Notes: a model not told the origin generated them from the sequence alone. A DNA stretch of 31,220 bases from Prolixibacteraceae bacterium (GCA_023229575.1 JALNYZ010000042.1:1-31220), one strand, 5' to 3'. Shown: positions 1-9,081, counted from the stretch's first letter. Made by a program: numbers and translations.

Positions 1-378
1 GCTGACATAGCTAGGGGTAGGTGCACGCTTTCTTTTGGCTTTTGTCATAATTCCTTGCACTTGGTTATTCAAATTTAGCTATAATTATCTAAATTTCAGT
101 ACTATTATACTTAAACAGCAGACCCTAGTTATAGTTAGTAGAATTCTGAAAGGATGCGTATGGGCTTACCCGGATACCCATCGGCTGTAAATTTAACCAA
201 AATCTACTAACAGCGACCATTCGATATGTTGGAACAATTACTTTTTCTATGCCAGGGAGTCGGCTATATCTTATTTGAAGCTCTGAAAAAACTGGCAAAA
301 TCCATTCGCAAAAAAAGGTGATCATATTGAACAAAAAAACGGTTAAAATGATTACTTTCAGACACTAAACATTCCACA
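1..378. other. Intergenic region upstream of the ABC importer operon
   Basis: No convincing gene is seen here. One frame is open from the left edge to a stop at 76-78, but only about 25 codons are visible and they resemble nothing I know, so it could be the tail of an upstream gene or chance. A short minus-strand frame at 125-334 has no recognisable features. The stretch is AT-rich, carries one 8-bp inverted repeat near 71-96, and must contain the promoter of the plus-strand operon that starts at 379. No TAnnTTTG motif stands out just before 379. Confidence 0.6.
71..96. repeat. 8-bp inverted repeat, possible operator
   Basis: AAATTTAG at 71-78 and its exact reverse complement CTAAATTT at 89-96 are separated by 10 bases. 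A TATAAT sequence lies in the spacer region at 80-85. A dyad of this size suits a dimeric regulator, but in AT-rich DNA such a match can arise by chance. It is about 280 bases from the next start codon. Confidence 0.2.
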
Positions 379-2415
379 ATGGTAAACCTGATCAAAGACC
401 TATGGCTGGCAGTCCTGCTGATAACCGGTGCATCCCTGCTTCTGCTGCTGTCAGATTTGGAACAAAGGAAAGGGAGAAAAAGAGATATGGATCAAAATCG
501 TTTCCCCTCAATAGCAATTATGCAAATCAGGTCAACTCCTTTGCTCGATAACCATGTAGCCGGGATAACCGACAGGTTGCAGGAACTTGGATTTGTAGCT
601 CCCGACAAACAGAATATCAGAATTTTCAACCCTCAGGGCGATCTTGCTACCGCTAATACCATTGCCCGGGAAATAGTAAATGGTCCCTACGATTTGGTTA
701 TTACTTCAAGTACACTTTCGTTGCAAACCTTTGCCAAAGCCAACCTGACTACCGGAAAATTGCACGTTTTTGGAGCCGTAACTGATCCATACGGAACTGG
801 CGCAGGTATTACCGGAGCTGAACCCAGTCAGCATCCACCCTACATGACAGGAATCGGAACCTTCCAGCCAGTTAAGAGTGCTTTTCAGGTTCTGCGGCAA
901 CTCCAGCCGGCTATCAAAAAGGTTGGCGTGGTTTGGAATCCGGGGGAGCAGTGTTCAGAAGCTTGTCTCGGTCAAGCCCGAAAAATTTGCAGTAAGTTGG
1001 GAATTAGCCTGATCGAAACCGTTGCAACCAATACCTCAGAGGTTGCCGAAGCTGCCCGGTCTTTGATGGCAAAAGGAATTGAAGCTGTCTGGATCGGAGG
1101 CGACACGGTTGCCATGTCTTCTGCAGGAATGATTATCAACCTGGCCAAACAATCCGGAATACCCGTTTTTACAAACGATCCCGTTGATGCAGCCAATGGG
1201 GCGCTTTTTGGCATTGGGGCAAACTACCACACTGTTGGAATATACACGGCCGACCTGGCCGCGCAAATTTTAAAAGGCAAAAGCCCTTCTGAATTCAGAA
1301 TTGAAAATGTCATACCCGAAGAGTTGAAGATCAACAAAGAGGTTCTCGCCTCCCTCGGCAAGCCGTGGCAAATAACCGAGAGCCTTTCAGAAATACTTAA
1401 AAATCAGGCCAAATCAAACGAAGAAGCGAAGACAACATTATCTCCGGGAGAAAACCAAAACCCATCAACTGCTGTATTTAGTGAAACCAAAACCGGAATG
1501 GCACAATCCATCCCTCATTTTAAGCTGAGGGTTGTCCTTTACAGTGAGACGGAATTTGCCGAGCGTTGCAGGGAAGGTGTAATGGATGGAATAATAGATG
1601 CGGGACTGAAAGAGGGAAAAGATTTTGAGCTTAAATACTACAATGCACAGGGTGATATGTCTACGCTATCGAGCATTATGACTACCGTGAAAGCTGACCA
1701 GGCCGACCTGCTCATTGCCATCTCTACTCCGGCCCTCCAGGCAGCGATAAGGCAAGCAGGAGTTGATACTAAAATTGTTTTCACCGGCGTAGGTGATGGG
1801 GTGAAGGCCGGCGCCGGAAAATCCGAAACGGAACATCTTCCAAATGTAACCGGCATAACAACCCGTTCGCCATTTGATGGAATGGCCGCTTTGATAAAGG
1901 CAACGATCCCTTCGGTCAAACAGGTTGGAACCCTTTTTACCCCTGCGGAAATCAACAGTGTCCTTTACAAGGATTGGTTCAAAGAGGCGCTTAAAAAACA
2001 GGGACTTGAACTAATCGCAATCCCGGTAACCTCCAGTGCAGAGATCACCCAGGCAGCAACCGAGCTTTGCAGGAACAACATCCAGCTTGTTTGTCAAATT
2101 GTTGACAACCTGACGCGACCAGGGTTCGCTTTGATCGCCCGTAAGGCAGCTGAAAACAATTTACCCGTTTTTGTTTTTGACAGCGATCAGATGAAAGATG
2201 GCGGTGTCGTCTGTCTCGCCCGCGACTATTACGATGCAGGAAAGGAAGCGGCAGTTTTGGTTATTGACATTTTGAAAGGCAAAAATCCCGATCAGATTCC
2301 ATTCAGCAATACACAAAACGAAAAACTGATATACAATCCTGAATTGGCCAAAGAATTTCAGCTCAAAATGTCAGAAAACTTTACAAAAAAGGCCATCATA
2401 TTCACGAAAAAATAA
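379..2415 (+). CDS. Tandem ABC-type substrate-binding protein (two ABC_sub_bind domains)
   Basis: Predicted extracytoplasmic ligand-binding component of an ABC importer, of the family often labelled putative tryptophan/tyrosine transport (ABC_sub_bind, TrpX-like). The 678 residues hold two copies of the domain. The first spans about residues 43-330 and the second about 376-670, joined by a polar linker. Each copy has the usual opening strand, a paired NxQGD motif (NPQGD and NAQGD) and a late KGK(S/N)P motif. One domain is the usual whole length, so this is an internal duplication or fusion. A hydrophobic segment at residues 9-26 suggests a signal anchor; I see no lipobox cysteine. The ATG at 379 gives this leader. 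It is first in an operon with the STAS, permease and ATPase genes. The ligand is unknown, and the aromatic amino acid label is only the family default. Confidence 0.82.
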   Translation: MVNLIKDLWLAVLLITGASLLLLLSDLEQRKGRKRDMDQNRFPSIAIMQIRSTPLLDNHVAGITDRLQELGFVAPDKQNIRIFNPQGDLATANTIAREIVNGPYDLVITSSTLSLQTFAKANLTTGKLHVFGAVTDPYGTGAGITGAEPSQHPPYMTGIGTFQPVKSAFQVLRQLQPAIKKVGVVWNPGEQCSEACLGQARKICSKLGISLIETVATNTSEVAEAARSLMAKGIEAVWIGGDTVAMSSAGMIINLAKQSGIPVFTNDPVDAANGALFGIGANYHTVGIYTADLAAQILKGKSPSEFRIENVIPEELKINKEVLASLGKPWQITESLSEILKNQAKSNEEAKTTLSPGENQNPSTAVFSETKTGMAQSIPHFKLRVVLYSETEFAERCREGVMDGIIDAGLKEGKDFELKYYNAQGDMSTLSSIMTTVKADQADLLIAISTPALQAAIRQAGVDTKIVFTGVGDGVKAGAGKSETEHLPNVTGITTRSPFDGMAALIKATIPSVKQVGTLFTPAEINSVLYKDWFKEALKKQGLELIAIPVTSSAEITQAATELCRNNIQLVCQIVDNLTRPGFALIARKAAENNLPVFVFDSDQMKDGGVVCLARDYYDAGKEAAVLVIDILKGKNPDQIPFSNTQNEKLIYNPELAKEFQLKMSENFTKKAIIFTKK

Positions 2416-2427
2416 TTTGAACTGGTA

Positions 2428-2940
2428 ATGGAACTTCAAGCAGAAAAGATTGGAAAGTACCTGATTGTATACGCGAATGGCCGACTTGACGCGACCTGGT
2501 CTGACTATTTTACCGATACTTTCCTGAATTACATCCGAAATGGTGAACACCAGCTTGTCTTAGAGGCCTCCGCCCTCCACTTTCTGAGTTCAGCCGGAAT
2601 TCGTTCCCTTGTTCGCATTAACAAGGAACTTGCCTTCATCAAAGGCAGCTTTCTGATTGTAAATGCCAATGATTTTGTTTCAGCGACACTCACCACAACA
2701 GGTTTTGGCACATGGCTCTCTGAAACCATGCCCGTCGACCTTGTGCCAAACATTGAAATGCACGACATTTCCAATGTCTCTTCTTCAGAACTATACACCA
2801 TTAACCCAAAAGGTTCTCTTACAATAAATCTTATCAATGGCTGGCAGGACTGGAAGGCTATCAACGAATCTGAAGTTAAAAAGACTGCTTTCTCCCGGGA
2901 TATTTTGCACTTGGAATTGGAAGCGCTTCAACTGAATTGA
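2428..2940 (+). CDS. STAS-domain protein, probably the N-terminal part of a frameshifted gene
   Basis: Residues 1-105 form a STAS domain like anti-sigma factor antagonists, with the LSSAGIR motif (Ser54-Ser55) at the usual phospho-acceptor site. Such domains bind HATPase-type kinases or regulate transporters (as MlaB does). The last 12 or so residues after Asp158 look random and end at a TGA. Adding one T to the TTTT run at 2903-2906 would continue the frame as DIFALGIGS and on into the next reading frame without a break. The gene sits 12 bases after the substrate-binding gene and inside the importer operon. It is therefore likely the front of one protein of about 408 residues covering 2428-3650, split by a real or sequencing deletion. 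Confidence 0.75.
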   Translation: MELQAEKIGKYLIVYANGRLDATWSDYFTDTFLNYIRNGEHQLVLEASALHFLSSAGIRSLVRINKELAFIKGSFLIVNANDFVSATLTTTGFGTWLSETMPVDLVPNIEMHDISNVSSSELYTINPKGSLTINLINGWQDWKAINESEVKKTAFSRDILHLELEALQLN

Positions 2941-3650
2941 CCAGGGCCAGGGACCATTTTGGTGACATGATGGCTGTTTGTGGAAATCTGATTTATCAGG
3001 TTCCTGAAGAACAAGGCCATCCGGATTACCTGTTGGCATTGAATGATTTTATACCTGAGATGATGGTCCTGCAGGCGCTGATCTGCCAGGGGGAAATGTC
3101 AGCCATGTTCAGATTTTCCCCTTCAAATGACAAACCCGATGTGAATGTTTCGGAACTTGCCGGGCAGGTACTATCCCTGACTAAGGCCCCGGTTGCCGGA
3201 TTTGTTGTGATCGCAGAAATAGCTGGTCTGGTTGGGGCAAACCTCATCCAGTCTCCCGGAAAAATAGGCGACCAACCTGTTCTTGATCTTTTTGAGATCC
3301 GCGACTGGTTATCCTTTTCCGGAGAAAAGGTCTTTGCGGGTGAACAGGCCCTTTTGTTTGGGGTAATAGCCAGGGCATCGGAAATAAAAAATTCCGGCTT
3401 GCTTAAGCCAATGCCTTCTCATCCTGATTTGGCCGGACACATGCATGCTGCAGTATTTCCCTACCAACCCATGCCAAATGGCAAGATTGACATAAAACAG
3501 CAAACCGATAAATTTTTTGCCGGTTATCCTCCCCTGGCGCTGATGCACCTGATTGACGACGACCGTCCGGTTCAGGGCCTAGGGGAAAGTTCATTCATCA
3601 GGGGAGCATGTTGGTTTGCTCCAATAACTAATACGGAGATTTTACCATGA
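2937..3650 (+). CDS. Conserved protein of unknown function, probably the C-terminal part of the STAS gene
   Basis: This frame can only begin at a TTG overlapping the stop of the STAS frame, yet codons before it, back to about 2904, read as sensible protein (FALGIGSASTEL). That points to a broken continuation and not an independent start. The region contains RDHFGDMMAVCGN, IAEIAGLVGANLIQSPG, RDWLSF and a closing RGACWFAPI. I recall a family of uncharacterised proteins near STAS and SpoIIE genes with this pattern but cannot name it, and no enzyme motif is evident. It is translationally coupled to the permease gene by an ATGA overlap at 3647-3650, so it is probably still expressed or was until recently. 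Confidence 0.6.
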   Translation: MTRARDHFGDMMAVCGNLIYQVPEEQGHPDYLLALNDFIPEMMVLQALICQGEMSAMFRFSPSNDKPDVNVSELAGQVLSLTKAPVAGFVVIAEIAGLVGANLIQSPGKIGDQPVLDLFEIRDWLSFSGEKVFAGEQALLFGVIARASEIKNSGLLKPMPSHPDLAGHMHAAVFPYQPMPNGKIDIKQQTDKFFAGYPPLALMHLIDDDRPVQGLGESSFIRGACWFAPITNTEILP

Positions 3651-4588
3651 ACTTAATAATCGGAGCTTTTACAATAGGGCTGATCCTCTCTTTGCTCTCA
3701 TTGGGCATGCTGATCAGTTTTCGCATGATCAAATTCACAGATATTACAGTTGATGGATCGATCACACTGGGAGCCTCCTTATCAGCTGTTCTTATCATGG
3801 CTGGATGGTCTCCCTGGCTGGCCATTACAATGGCATTTTTAGCTGGGGCAGCAGCCGGTTCCATAACTGGAATTCTCCATACAAAATTCAAAATACAGGA
3901 AATACTCGCAGGAATTTTGGTGATGACAGCCCTCTATTCCATCAACTTGAGAATTATGGGAAGAAGCAACATTCCACTCCTCGACACCAAAACGGTTTCG
4001 GAAAGCACAAGAAATTTAATTCTCCAAACAACAGATGGAAGCAAGAACCTGTTAATTCTCGGATGGTCAGTGCCGGTTTCAGACCTCGCATTCTTTCTAA
4101 CCAGTTTGGTTTTTTGTATCATCATTGCTGTGATTCTCCACCGCTTTTTATTGACTCATTTTGGAACAGCCTTAAGAGCAACAGGAAATAATCCGCAAAT
4201 GGTTCGCGCACAAGGCATTAATAACAATTCCATGGTTGTTTTCAGTTTGGCTCTCTCCAATGGTCTGGTGGCCCTTTCCGGCGCTTTGCTTGCACAATAC
4301 CAGGGATTTGCAGATGTACAGATGGGCATAGGGATGATGGTTTGGGGGTTGGCCAGTATCATCATCGGTGAAGCCCTGGTTGGAAGATCAGGAATAGGAA
4401 TAACCATCACCGGCGCCATCCTGGGAACCATCCTTTTCAGATTGCTGATTGCCATAGCTTTACGATGGGGATTGAACCCCAACGACCTGAAGCTGGTGAC
4501 CGCTTTGTTTGTTTTTGTCGCCCTTGTGGCACCCTATCTTTTCAAAACTTTTACCAAAAATATTTTAAGAAGATCAAATCATGCTTAA
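3647..4588 (+). CDS. ABC transporter permease (branched-chain-type membrane subunit)
   Basis: A 313-residue inner-membrane protein with about eight to nine hydrophobic segments. It resembles the BPD_transp_2 permeases that pair with ABC_sub_bind proteins. Characteristic stretches are DITVDGSITLGA near residue 25, which suits the first substrate-facing helices, and ALRATGNNPQMVRAQGI near residue 180, the cytoplasmic coupling loop. It overlaps the preceding frame by four bases and the ATPase gene by eight, so the three are made together. Length is normal for the family. The transported molecule cannot be told from the sequence. Confidence 0.87.
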   Translation: MNLIIGAFTIGLILSLLSLGMLISFRMIKFTDITVDGSITLGASLSAVLIMAGWSPWLAITMAFLAGAAAGSITGILHTKFKIQEILAGILVMTALYSINLRIMGRSNIPLLDTKTVSESTRNLILQTTDGSKNLLILGWSVPVSDLAFFLTSLVFCIIIAVILHRFLLTHFGTALRATGNNPQMVRAQGINNNSMVVFSLALSNGLVALSGALLAQYQGFADVQMGIGMMVWGLASIIIGEALVGRSGIGITITGAILGTILFRLLIAIALRWGLNPNDLKLVTALFVFVALVAPYLFKTFTKNILRRSNHA

Positions 4589-5393
4589 AGTACAAGGCCT
4601 TTCCAAAACATTTTTCCCTTTCACAGTCAACGAGGTTAAAGCCCTGAAAAACATCAACCTGACAATAAAAGAGGGTAGTTTTACTGCCGTGATCGGGACA
4701 AACGGATCGGGCAAAAGCACCTTGCTGAATGCCATCGCCGGGACTTTTATACCGGATACCGGATCGATCATCCTCGCGAACAACCAAATAGACCAATGGC
4801 CGGAATACACACGTGCCAGGCTTATTGGCCGGGTTTTCCAGAACCCGTTTGCCGGCACTGCCGCAGAAATGAGCATTGCAGAAAACATTGTGATGGCCAT
4901 GAAGCGCGGTGAGCCACGCCCTTTAAGAATCGCGGTAACATCCAAAGTGAAAGATGAAATCGCTGATCGGGTAAGAATGTTGAAAATGGGACTGGAAGAT
5001 CGGCTCGACAATCCAATCGGTACCTTGTCGGGTGGACAAAGGCAGGCCCTTACTTTATTGATGGCCACCTGGTTGAAACCGAAACTGCTTTTATTGGATG
5101 AACATACTGCCGCCCTTGACCCGAAAAGTGCAGCAAAAATTGCGGAATTAACAAGACAAATAATTGACCAAGAGAAACTTACGGCATTAATGGTGACACA
5201 TTCCATGCAGCAGGCTGTCGATCTGCCCGATCGCATCGTGATGATGCACCGGGGACAAATAGTCGAAGACCTTCAGGATGAAGCAAAAAAACGCGTACGT
5301 TACCACGATCTGATAGACACCTTCGACAGGGTACAGAAGAGGGAACTCTTTGACGAATCTGTTGCAAAATTGCTAATAAGTCAATACTGTTGA
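4581..5393 (+). CDS. ABC transporter ATP-binding protein
   Basis: Cytoplasmic ATPase that powers the importer. The 270 residues contain the Walker A motif GTNGSGKST at 39-47, the signature LSGGQRQA near 149, the Walker B LLLLDEHTAALDP near 168-180 and the switch histidine His207 in MVTHSM. All catalytic elements are intact. The start overlaps the permease stop by eight bases. The C-terminal 50 residues lack a recognisable regulatory domain. It ends nine bases from the stop of the convergent CPBP gene, with no clear hairpin terminator between them. Confidence 0.9.
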   Translation: MLKVQGLSKTFFPFTVNEVKALKNINLTIKEGSFTAVIGTNGSGKSTLLNAIAGTFIPDTGSIILANNQIDQWPEYTRARLIGRVFQNPFAGTAAEMSIAENIVMAMKRGEPRPLRIAVTSKVKDEIADRVRMLKMGLEDRLDNPIGTLSGGQRQALTLLMATWLKPKLLLLDEHTAALDPKSAAKIAELTRQIIDQEKLTALMVTHSMQQAVDLPDRIVMMHRGQIVEDLQDEAKKRVRYHDLIDTFDRVQKRELFDESVAKLLISQYC

Positions 5394-5402
5394 CAGCCTT
5401 AT

Positions 5403-6305
5403 TTATATAAAAAATCCAAGCACGCCCATCCAGATCCCAATGATAAAGTGGGAAATACTCACTCCTACAATCGTCTCATGTCGGAGATAAAGCCATCCCC
5501 ACAGAAAACTGCCCACCAAACTGGCAAGTGCAAACGAAGTAGAGATGTATAGGTGTAGCGTTCCAAATACCAGGGAGGTTAGCAAAATGGCCATCAACCA
5601 TCCATACTTTCCGGGTACGATGCGTTGCAACGTTCCCTGAACGACACCGCGTCCCAAAAATTCCTGCAAGGGGGCAACAAGGATATAAAAAGCAAAGCTC
5701 CATTCAAGGTTACTGAAACGGACGATATAAGTACTTTCAGATAAATTAAATTGGACCATCAGTACTTTTAACAATGTACAGCAAAATACGGCGACAGCTG
5801 TCGCATACAGGGACTCTTTAACTGCCCTTGGCCAATTTTTCAAGGAAAGTCCAAAATTCGACAGGGGCAATTTACTCCTTACAATCAGCAATATGGATGA
5901 AGCCAAAATGGCAAATTCAATCACACGGGATACTACGAAAGTGGTCGCGATTTTTGAAACTGTATCAGATTGGGTTTTAAGGAGCGCCAGAACAAACGAG
6001 AAGAAACTTAGCAAAACAACCGTATTCATAAACACGAAGTTGAGGTGGTTGTGCCGTGTGATAGAATCCTCCAACTGAACGTTTTTGATTTTTAATTCTT
6101 CAATTGTATTTTCCAGGTGCATCTCACGGGCTTCTAATTTTACTGCCATAAAACCAAAAGCCTCCACAAAATTGACAAGACTTTCAGGGTATTTTTCCGG
6201 ATTGCTGAATTGATAAATTTCATCCGTATTCTCATAATTACCATGACAAATGAGATCCGCCTGTTTAGTGATGGATTGAAGTGCATCATCGAGATTCGTT
6301 TCCAT
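5403..6305 (-). CDS. CPBP-family (Abi) membrane protein with N-terminal coiled coil
   Basis: Residues 88-300 are a multi-pass membrane region with the three CPBP/Rce1-like motifs: QEFLGR at 214-219, FGTLH at 247-251 and His286. In the family these residues form a glutamate/histidine intramembrane protease site. Here the first glutamate of the usual EExxxR is glutamine, so activity is uncertain. The first 85 residues are soluble and end in a coiled coil (KLEAREMHLENTIEEL, about 57-72) of the kind that links signalling modules. It is the last gene of the minus-strand partner-switching operon, 11 bases after the STAS gene. This places it as a possible output or membrane partner of that circuit, which is inference. 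Confidence 0.75.
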   Translation of the reverse strand: METNLDDALQSITKQADLICHGNYENTDEIYQFSNPEKYPESLVNFVEAFGFMAVKLEAREMHLENTIEELKIKNVQLEDSITRHNHLNFVFMNTVVLLSFFSFVLALLKTQSDTVSKIATTFVVSRVIEFAILASSILLIVRSKLPLSNFGLSLKNWPRAVKESLYATAVAVFCCTLLKVLMVQFNLSESTYIVRFSNLEWSFAFYILVAPLQEFLGRGVVQGTLQRIVPGKYGWLMAILLTSLVFGTLHLYISTSFALASLVGSFLWGWLYLRHETIVGVSISHFIIGIWMGVLGFFI

Positions 6306-6316
6306 TTGTTTGTCTT

Positions 6317-6646
6317 TTACGGTTTCGTAGCTGCTTCCTTGTTAGGGAAAATCGAAAATATCGATGTAAAGCCTGAAATATCAAATATCTCAACAATACC
6401 AGGCTGAAGGCCGCACAACCTGAATTGACCTTTTGCTGCTGTCAACCTCTTCTGGACAATCAAAAATACCCTCAAACCCGAACTACTGATATAGTCTAAT
6501 CCTGAACAATCCAGAATGATTTTTGTATGACCATCTGAGATTACCTTCAACATGGAATTCTCAAATTCATTTGCATTTGTGGTGTCTACACGCCCATCCA
6601 GACTGACAAGTGCGTATTCTTCTGATGCTTCTAATTTTACATTCAT
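6317..6646 (-). CDS. Anti-sigma factor antagonist (single STAS domain, SpoIIAA/RsbV-like)
   Basis: A 109-residue protein that is one complete STAS domain. The motif DYISSSGLR at 51-59 carries the serines at the phosphorylation site of SpoIIAA and RsbV. In that scheme the kinase phosphorylates the STAS protein and the SpoIIE phosphatase restores it. Both partner genes lie directly upstream on the same strand. The gap of 88 bases from the HATPase gene is the longest within this operon. The downstream target is not in view, since no sigma factor gene is present. Confidence 0.87.
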   Translation of the reverse strand: MNVKLEASEEYALVSLDGRVDTTNANEFENSMLKVISDGHTKIILDCSGLDYISSSGLRVFLIVQKRLTAAKGQFRLCGLQPGIVEIFDISGFTSIFSIFPNKEAATKP

Positions 6647-6734
6647 AACGTATATCTTTCGTTCATTAATTGCCGAATAGAATAGCCAAATATTGGAAGT
6701 TAAATTACTGCGGTTGGGGATTTATGAATCATGC

Positions 6735-7160
6735 CTATTTCATGTTTTTTTTAAGATTTAAAATATTCTTATTCCCCTCCCTTAGGTATTCTGCACTATC
6801 CATAAGTTTCTTGATCAGGAACACGCCCAAACCTCCTACCGGTCTATCCTCAACAGATAAGGAGATATCAGGATCAGGTCTTAATGTAGGGTTGTAGGCC
6901 ATTCCGTCGTCCACAATTGAGATAAAAATTTCATCTCCCAAATTTTTAAAATATATTTCAATGGTGTGCCTTAATTCATCATTATACCCATACAGAATAA
7001 TATTGGATAATGCTTCTTCCAGTACCAGATTAAGGGAATTTACAAGCCGCTCATTTAATGCCCATTCCACTCCAAGATCATTCAGGAAAGAAGCAACCCT
7101 GTTCAATTCATCCAACCTATTTTCAACTTTTAAAACTGTGTCAAAAGTATCCCTATTCAT
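6735..7160 (-). CDS. Anti-sigma regulatory kinase (HATPase_c, RsbW/SpoIIAB-like)
   Basis: A 141-residue GHKL-fold ATPase. The N-box is EEALSNIILYG (Glu49, Asn53), the G1 box is DDGMAY (Asp85, Gly86) and the G2 box is GGLGVFLIKKLMD at 109-121, so ATP binding should be intact. Such proteins phosphorylate STAS antagonists and bind sigma factors or other targets. Its start overlaps the end of the SpoIIE phosphatase gene by eight bases, indicating coupled translation of kinase and opposing phosphatase. The partner STAS gene follows. Confidence 0.87.
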   Translation of the reverse strand: MNRDTFDTVLKVENRLDELNRVASFLNDLGVEWALNERLVNSLNLVLEEALSNIILYGYNDELRHTIEIYFKNLGDEIFISIVDDGMAYNPTLRPDPDISLSVEDRPVGGLGVFLIKKLMDSAEYLREGNKNILNLKKNMK

Positions 7161-9081
7161 TGTAAGCGATTGTCATCATGGTAATATCGTCAGACTGCAT
7201 ATATCCTTTGACATGGTTAGCTACACCTCCTTCAATCTTTTGTATCAAGTCACGGGGAGTTAAATCACTGTTTTCACAAATTATTTTCAAAAGGTTATCC
7301 TCTCCAAACAAAAGATTATCAACATTTTCTGCTTCGCTAACACCATCTGTATAGAGAAAAACCTTATCTCCGGATTTCAATTGAAGCGAGGATTCACCGT
7401 ATTCATAATTCTCATATAACCCTACCGGAATATGGTTGGTTTTCTCGAACATGGCAACCTCTCCATTTCTGCGAATAATTACAGGTGGGTTATGGCCGGC
7501 ATTGGTATATTTTAATTCGCCACTGTCCAGGTTCAGTACACCCAGAAAAAATGTAACAAACATACAGCTTTCATTGTTGTCTGAGAGTGATTTATTGAGC
7601 GTACGCATTATAATTGACGGAGCAACCTCCTTGTCCGAAATTGATCGGACCAAGGTTCGGGTTACCGCCATAAACAGGGAAGCGGGGACTCCTTTGCCCG
7701 AAACATCCCCTATGGCAAAACAAAATTTATTCCCGTCAATCACAAAAAAATCATAAAGATCGCCGCCCACCTCCTTTGCCGATTTCAGGATGGCATACAC
7801 ATCGATCTGGGGCAGATCGGGGAAAGGAGGAAAGATATGCGGGATCATAGCCATTTGAATTTCCCTGGCAATGCGCAGCTCACTCTCAATCTTCTCCTTG
7901 GCCGTTGTGGTATCTTTCAGTGTAACAATATATTCCGCCAACTCTTTTTGCATGAAAGTAAAAGAATCGCAGAGCTCCTCCATTTCGTCATGTGTCTTAA
8001 TATCAGGCAACTTAATATTAAAATTACCGGCTGCAATCAGCCTCGCAGAGTCGGCCAGGTGTTTAAGCGGATCTGTGATGCTTTGGATTATTTTAACGAT
8101 AAAAATTGAAAGCAGTGATAACCCAACCACAACCAGGACAAGCAAAATAAGATTGATCCTACGGAGAGAGGCCAACATTTCATTCTCAGGATAGATAACG
8201 CCTATCGACCAGTGACTCGATGCCAATGCCTTGTAATTGATCCAAAGTTTGCCGGGATGATACTTGCTTTTAAAGTCTGCTGATGTAAAATTACTTTCCC
8301 CACGCACCATCTTCCTGCCAACCTCCCGCATGCCGGGCTGTTTGTTCTCCTTGGCAATGGTGAAAATGCTATGGTTCATTACGTAATTATCGTTCGGATG
8401 CGTAATGATTACACCATTGCGCGAAATGAGAAATGCATATCCTGTTTTAAGAATCTTGACTAATGACATTATTTTAGTGAGAAATTCCAATGAAACATCA
8501 ATGGTAACTATTCCGGAAAAAATTCTTTTACCCTCCTTAATTGTATAAAATGGAACCGAGTAAGTTGTCATTAAGACCCCTCCTCCACCCTCATCAAAAT
8601 AGGGTTCAGACCAATATGGCACTTTGGTCATCTTTGGTATTTGGTACCAATCCATATAAAAATAATCGTAGGTCTCACTGCCTAAAAAAGTAGAACTGAT
8701 GGAATCCCCTTTCCTGAAAACATACGGGGCATAATAAAGACCTCTTCGGGGGAAGAACCCTGGCTCATAAGCAATGGCGGAGGCGAAAATGGTGTTATTG
8801 CTTTTTATAACCGATTTTAAAAATGGGATCAGTGAGTCTTCCGTAAAAGAGGAAGATTCCAGCATCCGGGCTATGACCTCTGTAATTTTCTCAATCGGAA
8901 ATAAAACCTGGTCAATTTGGCTGACCGTATTAGTAGCCAAAAAGATCGCATTTTCGCGGGTAGTTTCCTGGATAGTATTGCGTGTATAATAATAATAAAT
9001 CGAGAAAATGATCACAAATATGCCAGTGCAGAAAAGCAAAACGTTCCTGATAATATGACCTGCCAGGGTTCTTGTTCTCAT
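7153..9081 (-). CDS. Cache-HAMP-SpoIIE transmembrane sensor phosphatase
   Basis: A PP2C-type Ser/Thr phosphatase that likely dephosphorylates the STAS protein in response to an external ligand. Order: transmembrane helix about 12-34, periplasmic dCache sensor about 36-300, second helix about 305-332, HAMP about 330-382, coiled linker, then the SpoIIE/PP2C domain about 410-642. Metal-binding motifs are present: GGDLYDF near 439, GDVSGKG, TDGVSEA near 576 and SDDITMM near the C-terminus. The sensor contains WSEPYFDEGGG, typical of dCache domains. The 642-residue length is normal. It lies 20 bases after the substrate-binding gene, which could present ligand to it. A related sensor domain occurs alone at 12010-12930. 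Confidence 0.9.
   Translation of the reverse strand: MRTRTLAGHIIRNVLLFCTGIFVIIFSIYYYYTRNTIQETTRENAIFLATNTVSQIDQVLFPIEKITEVIARMLESSSFTEDSLIPFLKSVIKSNNTIFASAIAYEPGFFPRRGLYYAPYVFRKGDSISSTFLGSETYDYFYMDWYQIPKMTKVPYWSEPYFDEGGGGVLMTTYSVPFYTIKEGKRIFSGIVTIDVSLEFLTKIMSLVKILKTGYAFLISRNGVIITHPNDNYVMNHSIFTIAKENKQPGMREVGRKMVRGESNFTSADFKSKYHPGKLWINYKALASSHWSIGVIYPENEMLASLRRINLILLVLVVVGLSLLSIFIVKIIQSITDPLKHLADSARLIAAGNFNIKLPDIKTHDEMEELCDSFTFMQKELAEYIVTLKDTTTAKEKIESELRIAREIQMAMIPHIFPPFPDLPQIDVYAILKSAKEVGGDLYDFFVIDGNKFCFAIGDVSGKGVPASLFMAVTRTLVRSISDKEVAPSIIMRTLNKSLSDNNESCMFVTFFLGVLNLDSGELKYTNAGHNPPVIIRRNGEVAMFEKTNHIPVGLYENYEYGESSLQLKSGDKVFLYTDGVSEAENVDNLLFGEDNLLKIICENSDLTPRDLIQKIEGGVANHVKGYMQSDDITMMTIAYNE

Noticed and set aside
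160..181. Possible hairpin ATGGG...CCCAT
   Set aside because: Only five base pairs with a 12-base loop and no T-run; too weak for a terminator.
125..334. Minus-strand 69-codon frame in the left intergenic region
   Set aside because: Composition is unlike a soluble or membrane protein, no family resemblance, and it lies where a promoter region is expected.
4574..5236. Long minus-strand open frame (220 codons) opposite the ABC ATPase gene
   Set aside because: It mirrors a well-supported plus-strand ATPase, has no recognisable domain and is an antisense shadow.
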